Source: JAXDBV01 sp034678415 | GTDB taxonomy: Bacteria > Bacteroidota > Bacteroidia > Bacteroidales > VadinHA17 | DNA length: 39,629 bases | Direction of reading: 5' to 3' | Assembly: GCA_034678415.1 (NCBI GenBank) | Contig: JAXDBV010000216.1 | Span: forward strand, 1 to 39,629 | Part shown: positions 15,931 through 24,147 of the stretch, piece by piece | How the letters are laid out: the number at the start of each line of letters is the position of its first letter | How positions within the stretch are numbered: the first letter of the stretch is position 1 | Notes under the pieces: model-generated | The model's database searches: none | Told to the model about the DNA's origin: nothing | The model's input: only the letters and a program-made list of their open reading frames with translations | Made by a program: the position numbers and the translations under genes

Positions 15931-16617
15931 ATGGACACAGTGGTTAGTGGAATAAGGTCAACCGGTAATCTTCATCTGGGAAATTATTATGGTGCATTGA
16001 GAAATTTTATCAAGATGCAGTATGAGAACCGCTGTTATTTTTTTATTGCCGATTACCATTCGCTGACCACTCATCCTACTCCTGTTGACCTGCACGGGAG
16101 TGTACGGCAGGTGCTGGCCGAATTTCTGGCGGCAGGCATTGATCCTGAAACTGCAACTCTCTTCCTCCAGAGCGATGTACCCGAAGTACCCGAGTTGTAT
16201 GTATTATTGAACATGAATGCATACATTGGGGAGCTTGAGAGGACTACCTCCTTCAAGGACATGGTGAGGAAGTATCCCAATAATATCAATGCGGGCTTGC
16301 TCACCTATCCGGTGCTCATGGCTGCCGATATCATTATTCACAAGGCCAGCAAAGTGCCGGTGGGCAAGGATCAGGAACAGAACCTGGAGATGACCCGACG
16401 CTTTGCCCGCCGGTTTAATCATATGTATAAGGTAAACTGTTTTCCTGAACCGGTAGCCTATAATTTTGGAGCGGATCTTATTAAAATACCCGGATTGGAT
16501 GGATCAGGTAAAATGGGAAAATCGGAGGGAAACGGTATTTTCCTGATCGATGATCCTGCCACGATCAGGAAAAAGGTGATGAAAGCAGTGACCGATACAG
16601 GCCCAGTGAAGCCCTGA
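15931..16617 (+). CDS. trpS: Tryptophanyl-tRNA synthetase, N-terminal catalytic part ending at an in-frame TGA
   Basis: Class I synthetase charging tRNA-Trp. The 228 residues before the stop hold the whole Rossmann catalytic core: the HIGH-like TGNLHLGNY (11-19), the tryptophan-site region, DQEQNLEMTRRFARRFN, and the KMSKS loop GKMGKSEGN (193-201). TrpS is normally about 330 residues; here a TGA at 16615-16617 cuts it after KAVTDTGPVKP. The same frame continues without a shift to 16920 and supplies the missing C-terminal anticodon-binding helices, giving 329 codons in total. The ATG at 15931 fits the family start, MDTVVSGIRSTG. Since trpS is normally essential, this is either a sequence error, readthrough, or a real lesion with a second copy elsewhere. 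Confidence 0.93.
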   Translation: MDTVVSGIRSTGNLHLGNYYGALRNFIKMQYENRCYFFIADYHSLTTHPTPVDLHGSVRQVLAEFLAAGIDPETATLFLQSDVPEVPELYVLLNMNAYIGELERTTSFKDMVRKYPNNINAGLLTYPVLMAADIIIHKASKVPVGKDQEQNLEMTRRFARRFNHMYKVNCFPEPVAYNFGADLIKIPGLDGSGKMGKSEGNGIFLIDDPATIRKKVMKAVTDTGPVKP

Positions 16618-16920
16618 CAGCCAAAGTCTGATGCAGTACAAAACCTGTTTACCCTGTTGAGGGTTGTCTCATCGGCAGATACAGTACAGCATTTTGAGGA
16701 GACCTATAACCGCTGTACAATTAGTTATGGTGAGATGAAGAAACAGCTGGCCGAGGATATCATAAAAGTAACGGAACCTATCCGGAAGCGTATTCTGGAG
16801 ATCAGGGCTGATGAAAAATACCTGAGGAAAGTAGTGAAGGATGGGAGTGAAAAGGCACGGGCTAGCGCTGGCAAAACCATGCGTGAGGTGCGCGAAATCA
16901 TTGGTTTTAAATCCTTCTGA
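16618..16920 (+). pseudogene. trpS: trpS C-terminal part, in frame beyond the internal TGA
   Basis: One hundred codons continuing trpS in the same frame: QPKSDAVQNLFTLLRVVSS, then the helical region typical of the TrpS C-terminal domain (YGEMKKQLAEDI, PIRKRILEIR) and the terminal REIIGF. No ATG lies near the beginning; the first start-like codon is TTG at 16657, so independent translation is unlikely. The GPxxPxxPKxxxxxNLF context around the stop is the usual TrpS sequence, so little if anything has been lost. Two compensating single-base indels (one A fewer at 16608-16609, one C more at 16620-16621) would also restore the frame, reading GPVSPDSPKSD. Confidence 0.85.
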
Positions 16921-16942
16921 TCCCGGGCGGCTACCTTTCCAT

Positions 16943-16969
16943 AAAAAAAGCCAGGTGTTCTACCTGGCT
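16943..16969 (-). terminator. Rho-independent terminator for the GNAT-like gene
   Basis: AGCCAGGT (16949-16956) and ACCTGGCT (16962-16969) form a perfect 8-bp stem with a 5-nt loop. On the minus strand it is followed by a run of seven T, so it terminates the gene ending at 17048. It also sits just after trpS and may hinder convergent transcription. Confidence 0.8.
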
Positions 16970-17047
16970 GCCCTGAAAACGGTGTTTCAAGTATATGATG
17001 GCTTGTTGACGGTACTAAACCAAGTACAAAAATGATGCCAAAACCTG

Positions 17048-18229
17048 TCAGAAGGACAGCCGTGCCCTGGTAAATTCCTTTCTGCGATCAAATAAATACC
17101 GGTAAGTCGCATGCGTTTTCACTCTGGTGCAGCCAATTTGACTTACCAGATGAATCATGGGAAGATTATAATCTCCTATCCAATTGAGTTCCAACTCTTT
17201 GTAAGGAAATCCCTCTCGTAAAGCCATCCTTGACCATGCAATGACCAGGGCTGATTCTATCCCCTTGCCCTGGTGCTCAGGAACCACACCAAAAAGAAAA
17301 GCAACAATCTTTGTGACGGATCTTCGTATTTTTAGATGATACAGAAATTTCATCATACCGATCAGATCCATTCGGCCATTAAGATATCTTATAACCTGGT
17401 TTATCTCCGGTAAACCGATGAAGAAAGCGATGGGTTCGTCGTTATAATAACCAAACCATACCAGGCGATCATCGAGAATGGGTTTGATACTGTTGACCAT
17501 GGCATCGGTATATTCTTCCGTAAGCTCCACCACTCCCGGGAATTTCGCCCAAGCTCTATTATAGACACTCCTGAATTCATGTTTTACCTGTTCCAGTTTT
17601 TTCTTGTCGATATGTTCGAACCTATAGGAAGGATTTCCGAAGATTCTTTCAGCCTTCGCTTTCATTGTGCTGCTTAATCCTTCCTCAACGAGCCGCCGGT
17701 GGTATGTGAACTGGTTGTAATAATTGATGAAGCCATAATCCTCAAACAAGTTCCGGTAGTAAGGGAAGTTATAGGGTATGCAATAGCTCTGTTCGCTGAA
17801 TCCATCTACCAGGAGTCCCCAGAAGGTATGACGGTCGCCGAAATTTACTGGCCCGTCCATGGCTTCCATGTTTCTTTCACTCAGCCACTGTTTACAGGTG
17901 TCGAACAGCAGAAACGCGGCATCATGGTCGTCCAGGCATTCAAAAAATCCCATACCACCCGTAGGTTGTTCATCTTTTAGGGCGGTTTCATGGTGACAGA
18001 AAGCTGCCACCCTGCCGACCGTTTGGCCTACACCGTCGATAAGGATCCAGCGGATCGCCTCACCTCCGGCGAAATAATCGTTTTTCCGGGGATCAAATAC
18101 CTTTTCAATATCCTCGTCAAGCGGCCTTATCCAGGCTTTTTCATGGGCATATAACCGTACAGGGAACTGAAGGAATTCCTTTTTTGTTTTCTTATCTGAA
18201 ACGACTATGGGTTTATATTTTCGCGGCAT
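17048..18229 (-). CDS. GNAT-like acyltransferase domain protein
   Basis: A cytosolic protein of 393 residues. The C-terminal third has a GNAT acetyl-CoA-binding segment, GVVPEHQGKGIE (314-325), where HQGKG matches the Q/RxxGxG/A motif; the N-terminal two thirds are specific to a large uncharacterised family found in Bacteroidota and Proteobacteria. The segments FPVRLYAHEKAWIRPLDED and MDGPVNFGDRHTFWGLLVDG look well conserved. The substrate is unknown. It lies 108 bp downstream of the radical SAM gene on the same strand and has a strong terminator after it. Confidence 0.78.
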   Translation of the reverse strand: MPRKYKPIVVSDKKTKKEFLQFPVRLYAHEKAWIRPLDEDIEKVFDPRKNDYFAGGEAIRWILIDGVGQTVGRVAAFCHHETALKDEQPTGGMGFFECLDDHDAAFLLFDTCKQWLSERNMEAMDGPVNFGDRHTFWGLLVDGFSEQSYCIPYNFPYYRNLFEDYGFINYYNQFTYHRRLVEEGLSSTMKAKAERIFGNPSYRFEHIDKKKLEQVKHEFRSVYNRAWAKFPGVVELTEEYTDAMVNSIKPILDDRLVWFGYYNDEPIAFFIGLPEINQVIRYLNGRMDLIGMMKFLYHLKIRRSVTKIVAFLFGVVPEHQGKGIESALVIAWSRMALREGFPYKELELNWIGDYNLPMIHLVSQIGCTRVKTHATYRYLFDRRKEFTRARLSF

Positions 18230-18337
18230 TGGCTAACACAAAAGGAATGTTATGGTTACATGAAATGTTTGCATCGGTCGTTGCAGGAAGGTTTGTGGTA
18301 CCCATAAGGAATAAATAAATTCTCTGTGTTTACGCTA

Positions 18338-19273
18338 TTATATTATTTTCCTGACAAAAAAACGTTGTCCCCTGTAGCGGGTTTCCACCAGGTTCCTGTT
18401 TTTTACCAGTTCCTCTACCAGTGACCAGCCATGGCCTGCCTTATCGAGGATGGCCTGCATTCCATCTTCCCGGATAGGGTGAACGGATGCGATAGACAGG
18501 ATATCTTCAGCGGTATTGCCTGTAGTGCCAAATCCTGCTGAAGCATATCCGGTAAGTAGCTCTACATGGTTAATCCTTGTACTGAAGATCTGGTATGCTT
18601 TTGTCAGTTGTTTCTCATCCGGTGGTCTGACACTTTTCACGGCCGGCGGCCTGGTAGGAATGGCCAGGTAAGCAGTATCAGGCCCCACACCTGCAATAAA
18701 GCGGGCGATGGCATTGATCTCGTTTTCCGAGTCGTTCAGACCCTTTACCAGCATGGTCTCGGTAGTGAATTTTCCCCTGAATTGTTTCCTGAACGCCCCT
18801 ATCCCTGACAGCATCACCGGGTAATCCAGTGTTTTGACCGGGTGGTTCACCCTCTTCCATACCGGTATGGTATGGGCATCCACCTTCACGCTGATCCAGT
18901 TGACATCCATCAGCTCCTGTTGTACATCCTCTCTCCAGAGCAACGATCCGTTCGTGATGACAGCAACAGGGATATCAAGGCTTTTCAGTTTCTGTATGGT
19001 TGCTCCCAGGTTCAGATCAAGCGTTGGCTCACCATCCGGCACGAATGAAAGGTAATCGATCCGTCCATTGTTTCTTTTTGCCAGCCGCACTTTCTCCGTC
19101 ACCTGGTCAGCGATTTCCTGCGGGGAATAGAATTCTTTTCTTTGAATATCCATCCTGACAGCCTTGCCCACCTGGCAATAGACACATGAATAGGAGCAAT
19201 ACTTGGGGGGTATGTTATTGATTCCCAAGCTGTATCCCAGTCGTCGGGTTGGTATGGGTCCGAAAGCAATCAT
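18338..19273 (-). CDS. Radical SAM protein (COG0731-like)
   Basis: An iron-sulfur enzyme of 311 residues. The cluster motif is CSYSCVYC (Cys26, Cys30, Cys33; CxxxCxxC), which binds a [4Fe-4S] cluster for reductive cleavage of SAM. The core continues with FVPDGEPTLD, the GEP-type SAM-binding segment, and ITNGSLL. Overall it resembles bacterial relatives of the wyosine-pathway enzyme family, but bacteria do not make wyosine, so the reaction is unknown. The C-terminal 70 residues look like a small winged-helix domain (EDILSIASVHPIREDGMQAI). It is downstream of the Na/Pi cotransporter gene by 78 bp. Confidence 0.85.
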   Translation of the reverse strand: MIAFGPIPTRRLGYSLGINNIPPKYCSYSCVYCQVGKAVRMDIQRKEFYSPQEIADQVTEKVRLAKRNNGRIDYLSFVPDGEPTLDLNLGATIQKLKSLDIPVAVITNGSLLWREDVQQELMDVNWISVKVDAHTIPVWKRVNHPVKTLDYPVMLSGIGAFRKQFRGKFTTETMLVKGLNDSENEINAIARFIAGVGPDTAYLAIPTRPPAVKSVRPPDEKQLTKAYQIFSTRINHVELLTGYASAGFGTTGNTAEDILSIASVHPIREDGMQAILDKAGHGWSLVEELVKNRNLVETRYRGQRFFVRKII

Positions 19274-19351
19274 TCTTCTTCGTGAAATGAGCCGTAAAGG
19301 TAAAAAGAAAACCCCAGTATTGCAGTTAGTATAAAGGGAACCGGGCCGGCG

Positions 19352-21481
19352 CTATGCATAATTTTCCTTATCGCTTTTTTCACTCCACTGGATAAGTATT
19401 CTGGCTACATTGGTTGCATGCCTGGTGATGATCTGAAGCATGTCAATGATATCAAGATGGTATTCACTGCTCCCCATGGATTCTTTTATCTGGGCTTTCA
19501 GTCTCAGGTAATGCTGTTTCTCAAGTTCCATGGCCATGCTCTTATATTCCTTGTATTTACCTTTCATGCTCTTGGCCTTCTCGAGGTTGACATCACGAAA
19601 CACTTCTATGGCCCGGCTGACCTGTTTTTGTACCTTTTCATGGTAACGGATGATTTCTCTCCGGCCCGATTCCGAAAATTCCTGGTCCTTGTCAATCCAT
19701 TCGCCGGCTTTTGAAGCGAGATTTTTTGCCACAATATCGGCGATCTGTTCAAACTCCTTCACCGTATACATCATCTGGAACGATTCATTCAGGCTTTTTT
19801 CAGTGGAATCGTGGGCCATGGTACGGGTGATGTAACGAAGTATTTCTTCACTTAGAAGGTTGATCTTATTCTCCATATCCTCAATGTTCTCAAGCAGGTA
19901 TTTTTCCTTGGTAAAAAAGACAAGGAGAATATCATCGATCATTTCCTGTGTGAAGTGGGTCATCCGGAGTATTTCCTGTTTGGCCAGGCTTAAGGCAAGA
20001 GGTGGGGTTCCGATAACGGTGTTATCAAGAAATTTGGGTTTGACCTGTTCTTCTTCCTCGTGGATGGTTTTGGGAATGAAATATTCCATCGCCCGGGCGA
20101 ACAGGTTGGTGAACGGCAGGGCAAGCACTGTTAAGGTAACATTGAAGACGGTGTGTGCATTGGCAATCTGTCGGGGCACGATTTGCGACAACAGGGCAAG
20201 TCCTTCTGCATCAGGACTACCCTTGGGTGATATGTTCTCGATAATGTCGGCAAACTGGGGTATCCAACCCACGAAGATGATCACGCCGATGACTTTGAAC
20301 ACTGTATGTGCCAGTGCCACCTTGCGAGCCTCGTTATCGGCTTTAAGACTGGCCAGGATGGCGGTGATGGCTGTGCCGATATTTGCGCCGAAAAGCAAAG
20401 GTATGGCTGCTTCGAGGCTGACCAGCCCCTGCATCGACAGTACAATGACAATACCGATAAATGCACCGCTGCTTTGGATCAGGGCGGTAATGGCAAATCC
20501 CACGAGAATACCGGTCACCGGATTTTCCAGCTTCGTCAGCAGTTCAAGGAAGGGTTCATAGGAACGAAGTGGGTACATCGATTCTGACATGACGAACATT
20601 CCGTAAAAAATCAATCCTGCACCCATGATGGCTTTTCCCACCAGCCTGATCTTTTCTCCCTTGAAGAAGAAATCGAAAATAAATCCTATGGCAACGAGGA
20701 GAAGTGAATAATCGGTCAGCTTAAATGCAATGAGCTGAGTAGTAATGGTTGTACCGATGTCAGCGCCGAGGATGATCCCGAGCGACTGGGTAAATGTCAT
20801 CAATCCGGAATGTACCATGCTCACCAGCATCACGGTGGTGGCGCTGCTGCTCTGTACAACCACGGTAAACAGGGCGCCCACACCAACGGCCACCAGCCGG
20901 TTCTTTGTTATACTGCCAATGATTGAACGCATGCCCCGGCCGGCCGCTTGCGTGAGTCCTTCACTCAGCATGGCCAAGCCAAGGAAAAACAGGACAAGAC
21001 CACCGCACAGACCTATCACGAGAAAGAATACCCAGTTTGATTTTCGTCCCGTGATGCGGAACACCTCAACAGCGTTCTTGTGTATTCCCTTGATCTCGGC
21101 TGATATGGTATACAAACCATCCTTATTGCCCAAGGTGAAATATGTTTCGGCAATACCCAGGGAATCAGTCAATATCACCTCGTGCTGCAGCGCATAATTT
21201 CTGGCATCGGCCGGGGTGGTGGCCACCTTGAAATACACAGGGTAGTTGGCCACGGGTTGCCCCAGGCTGTCAAGTACCCGTATTCTGACTGGTTTTTCCA
21301 ATCGCAGTGTTACCGATTGGTACTGGTCATCACCGGCAAAATTGAGAACACCCTGCCGCGTGGGCTTCTCAATATAGAAACCCTGCTGCGTCTCGGCCAC
21401 CAACACTTCCGGGGAAGTAAAAAAAAGTATGACCGTAATAAGAAGAAAGACAATGACAGACAGGGGCAGCTGTTTTTTCAT
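19352..21481 (-). CDS. Na+/phosphate cotransporter family protein with N-terminal Ig-like and C-terminal PhoU-like domains
   Basis: An inner-membrane protein of 709 residues. Order: signal or anchor segment (8-28), extracytoplasmic Ig-like domain resembling Big_1 (about 60-145, VRIRVLDSLGQPVANYPVYF), membrane domain (about 150-480) with two Na/Pi repeats, then a helical PhoU-like domain (about 520-690). Repeat one carries QSSS (210-213) and GADIGTT; repeat two carries QSSG (336-339) and GANIGTA, so the second QSSS is altered. The family moves phosphate with Na+, and the PhoU-like part is thought to be regulatory. The N-terminal Ig-like domain is uncommon. No pst or phoB genes are nearby. Confidence 0.92.
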   Translation of the reverse strand: MKKQLPLSVIVFLLITVILFFTSPEVLVAETQQGFYIEKPTRQGVLNFAGDDQYQSVTLRLEKPVRIRVLDSLGQPVANYPVYFKVATTPADARNYALQHEVILTDSLGIAETYFTLGNKDGLYTISAEIKGIHKNAVEVFRITGRKSNWVFFLVIGLCGGLVLFFLGLAMLSEGLTQAAGRGMRSIIGSITKNRLVAVGVGALFTVVVQSSSATTVMLVSMVHSGLMTFTQSLGIILGADIGTTITTQLIAFKLTDYSLLLVAIGFIFDFFFKGEKIRLVGKAIMGAGLIFYGMFVMSESMYPLRSYEPFLELLTKLENPVTGILVGFAITALIQSSGAFIGIVIVLSMQGLVSLEAAIPLLFGANIGTAITAILASLKADNEARKVALAHTVFKVIGVIIFVGWIPQFADIIENISPKGSPDAEGLALLSQIVPRQIANAHTVFNVTLTVLALPFTNLFARAMEYFIPKTIHEEEEQVKPKFLDNTVIGTPPLALSLAKQEILRMTHFTQEMIDDILLVFFTKEKYLLENIEDMENKINLLSEEILRYITRTMAHDSTEKSLNESFQMMYTVKEFEQIADIVAKNLASKAGEWIDKDQEFSESGRREIIRYHEKVQKQVSRAIEVFRDVNLEKAKSMKGKYKEYKSMAMELEKQHYLRLKAQIKESMGSSEYHLDIIDMLQIITRHATNVARILIQWSEKSDKENYA

Positions 21482-21561
21482 TGCAGGGTGATGATTGTAA
21501 CCTTCGTATAAACCGATGACGGAAAGTTAAGTAAATTCATGACAGGATATCCAGCCGGTGA

Positions 21562-23967
21562 TCATTTCAACAAGCGAAGGCTGAGAATAAAATTTCTTCC
21601 CGGAGCAACGATACCTGAGGAAAATGGTCGATACCGGTGGTCGAGAATATTTTCCACCCCGATACCCAGTTCACACCATTTTTTTACAACATAGGATGTC
21701 CTGATATTCAGGGTATACCAGGAGGGGGAGTATGGATTGCCATTCTTATCCGTAGCATAGATCTCCGGTTGGGCGATCTCAGCCGGATCGAATAGTTTAA
21801 AAGGTTTTTCCCCGTTGTATTCCGCGAAGAAATCCATGGTGAGTCCACCTTTTTTATACATCAGGTGTGTACGTCCAAACAGGGGAGCTATGTGTGTCAT
21901 GGGAATCTTTTCAGCTGTTTCCCCGAAGGTGTATGACAGGCTAGATCGGAACGTGATCCTGGGAGTGACATACGCCAGTAAGGAGAAGCTGGCACCGTAG
22001 AGGATAGCGCGGTCCTCGTTTACAACGGCTTCGACCTTGCTGAGCTCCCCGTCATAGATAATGGAATCGTGGCCATTAAAAAGAAAATCGCGCCGTACCA
22101 TAACGTTGGTGAGAAGGGAATAAAAACCTGTAAGTTCAACCCTTACGAGGTCTTTGAATTTTTTCACCAGCCCCAGATCAAGGTTATAAATATATTCCGG
22201 GCGAAGGTTCCTGTTCGGGACCACCACGTTCCCCGGTTCTGACTCAAATATTTTTCCCACATCATCGAGGTTAGGAGCACGGAACCCTGATGAAGCATTC
22301 AGGTTTACCTGCCAGTTGAGCGACGGCAGGTATACCAGTCCCAGCGAACCGTTCAATGCCCCGTTGCTCAGCTCTATACGGGTAAAAGGCAGATGAAAAA
22401 ATGAGGTGTCTTCAATGGTGGAGAACAGATTGATGTAACTGTACCGGCCCCCTGCCTGAACCGTGATCTTTTCTGAAAAACTTTTCTTCAGGGAGAGATA
22501 TCCGGCTGCCGTGGTGTAATGATTGGTCCCGTCGGGGTAACGGGTGTCAAGGGGAGAGTTGATACCGGTAGTAAGGTCGCTGGAACAGGCCGTTGACTGC
22601 ACGTTGTTAAGTACTGTTTCAAAGCCATAGAATAGTGATGCCCCTCTCGTCGTTTTCTTTGTGAGGTCGATGTTGATACTCATGATACCCACCTTCTCGG
22701 TACGGTGCCTGATAACATCTTCCCTGTACTTTCTGTCGTGCCGGCTTTCTTCATACACCTGCTGAGCAAGAATAATTCTCAGGTCATCGTATAATGTCGT
22801 CGGTTTGCCGGTCTCGAGCATGAGTGAATTCAATACCCATTTTTGCGGGCCATAATACCATTCCGCATACCGCAGGATGTTGTTCCTGTATTGGATGAGG
22901 CGGTCATAACGCGGTACATCCGACAACCTGGAATACTGGAATGTATACAACAAGTCAAAATTCTCATTGGGTTTATACCGTATTTTTTGCATGAGGTTAA
23001 CCTGGTCATAGGCGGAGTACCGCTGAACATCCGGGTCAGGATTCCTGATGATCGAATCAACACCGTTGATGCGGGCCACATATTCCTGCCGGGTGTACGA
23101 CTTGTTTTTCCTGCTTCCCATTTTCAGGTCATCATAGTCGCTGTATGAAAAGCTGGTCAGCAATCCCCAGTTCCTGAAGCCGGTGTTAATATCCAGATGT
23201 GCCGTTTTTTCCCTGTTGGCTGAGGAGTAACGTACCAGGGCGTTCAGTGTGAACAGGTTCTTTTGTGAGGTGGCCAGCAGCGGTTTCCCGGTATGAAAAT
23301 CCATCACACCCCCCATGGCATCACTGCCATAGATCACTGATCCCGGACCGAATATTATTTCAGACGACTCGATGGTGTGAGGATCAAGTGACAATACATT
23401 CTGAAGGTTGCCGCTCCGATAGATGGCATTGTTCATCCTCACCCCGTCAACCACGAGCAGGACTGAATTGGCCGCAAATCCCCTGATCATGGGACTTCCG
23501 CCACCCATCTGGCTTTTTTGTATGAACACCTCACCCGAGATGCCCAGCAGATCAGCCGCAGTCTGCGGATTGCCCAGCTTTACCTCTTCCAGATGTATGG
23601 TGTTGATCCTGACGGGCACCTCACGTTTGTCCTGCTCCCACTTGTGCGCGGAGACAACAAACTCATCCAGCATCATGATCCTCCTTTCCAGGTAAACAGC
23701 ATGATTTGCTTCCTGCAGATAAGCTTTTGTAAAGGCAACAGGTTCAAAGGCCGTGTGCTGGAAATAGATCGTATCATCGTCGGCAAAGTGGTGAACCGAT
23801 ACGATCCCTTCATCGTTCGTGTTTTGAACGATCGTTCGTGACCGGTTGAACAAGGCTACATTCTCAACCGGTTTGCCGGTAACCTTGCTGTATACCTTCA
23901 CCTCCTGCCCTGCAAGAGAACATGAAAAAAAGCCCAATAATATACCGGCAATTAATACCCGGAACAT
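21562..23967 (-). CDS. TonB-dependent outer-membrane receptor, heme/hemoglobin-receptor-like
   Basis: An outer-membrane transporter of 801 residues: signal peptide (1-20), CarboxypepD_reg-like domain (about 22-100), plug (about 115-235) and 22-strand barrel to a C-terminal FILSLRLLK. The plug signature MGGGSPMIRGFAANSVLLVV followed by DGVRMNNAIYRSGN is typical of the TonB-dependent heme/hemoglobin receptor group, but no heme lyase, HmuY-like lipoprotein or TonB gene is adjacent, so the ligand is uncertain; cobalamin or other metal chelates are alternatives. The ATG at 23967 follows a TATATTTG element by 17 nt. No Fur-type operator was recognised. Confidence 0.93.
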   Translation of the reverse strand: MFRVLIAGILLGFFSCSLAGQEVKVYSKVTGKPVENVALFNRSRTIVQNTNDEGIVSVHHFADDDTIYFQHTAFEPVAFTKAYLQEANHAVYLERRIMMLDEFVVSAHKWEQDKREVPVRINTIHLEEVKLGNPQTAADLLGISGEVFIQKSQMGGGSPMIRGFAANSVLLVVDGVRMNNAIYRSGNLQNVLSLDPHTIESSEIIFGPGSVIYGSDAMGGVMDFHTGKPLLATSQKNLFTLNALVRYSSANREKTAHLDINTGFRNWGLLTSFSYSDYDDLKMGSRKNKSYTRQEYVARINGVDSIIRNPDPDVQRYSAYDQVNLMQKIRYKPNENFDLLYTFQYSRLSDVPRYDRLIQYRNNILRYAEWYYGPQKWVLNSLMLETGKPTTLYDDLRIILAQQVYEESRHDRKYREDVIRHRTEKVGIMSINIDLTKKTTRGASLFYGFETVLNNVQSTACSSDLTTGINSPLDTRYPDGTNHYTTAAGYLSLKKSFSEKITVQAGGRYSYINLFSTIEDTSFFHLPFTRIELSNGALNGSLGLVYLPSLNWQVNLNASSGFRAPNLDDVGKIFESEPGNVVVPNRNLRPEYIYNLDLGLVKKFKDLVRVELTGFYSLLTNVMVRRDFLFNGHDSIIYDGELSKVEAVVNEDRAILYGASFSLLAYVTPRITFRSSLSYTFGETAEKIPMTHIAPLFGRTHLMYKKGGLTMDFFAEYNGEKPFKLFDPAEIAQPEIYATDKNGNPYSPSWYTLNIRTSYVVKKWCELGIGVENILDHRYRPFSSGIVAPGRNFILSLRLLK

Positions 23968-23984
23968 ACCCGATGAAAGTTTGT

Positions 23985-23992
23985 CAAATATA
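23985..23992 (-). promoter_or_regulatory. -7 element TATATTTG of the TonB receptor gene
   Basis: Exact TAnnTTTG on the minus strand, 17 nt before the ATG at 23967. The region upstream is AT-rich without a clear -33 TTG. Confidence 0.5.
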
Positions 23993-24147
23993 AAAAACGC
24001 AGGAAATTTTTCCGCAGACAGGATTATAATATTTGATTTTTAGGGCATATGTTTGAAAAACACTGGAGTTGTTAATTAAATAATATTTATGTGGTTGATA
24101 TAAATCTTTATTTTTATCCGCGCTCTCATATCTTTTAATCCGGGCTT

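Noticed and set aside
16615..16660. Selenocysteine reading of the trpS TGA
   Set aside because: No stable hairpin of the bacterial SECIS type follows the TGA, the position is not a Cys in TrpS, and no sel gene is in the window.
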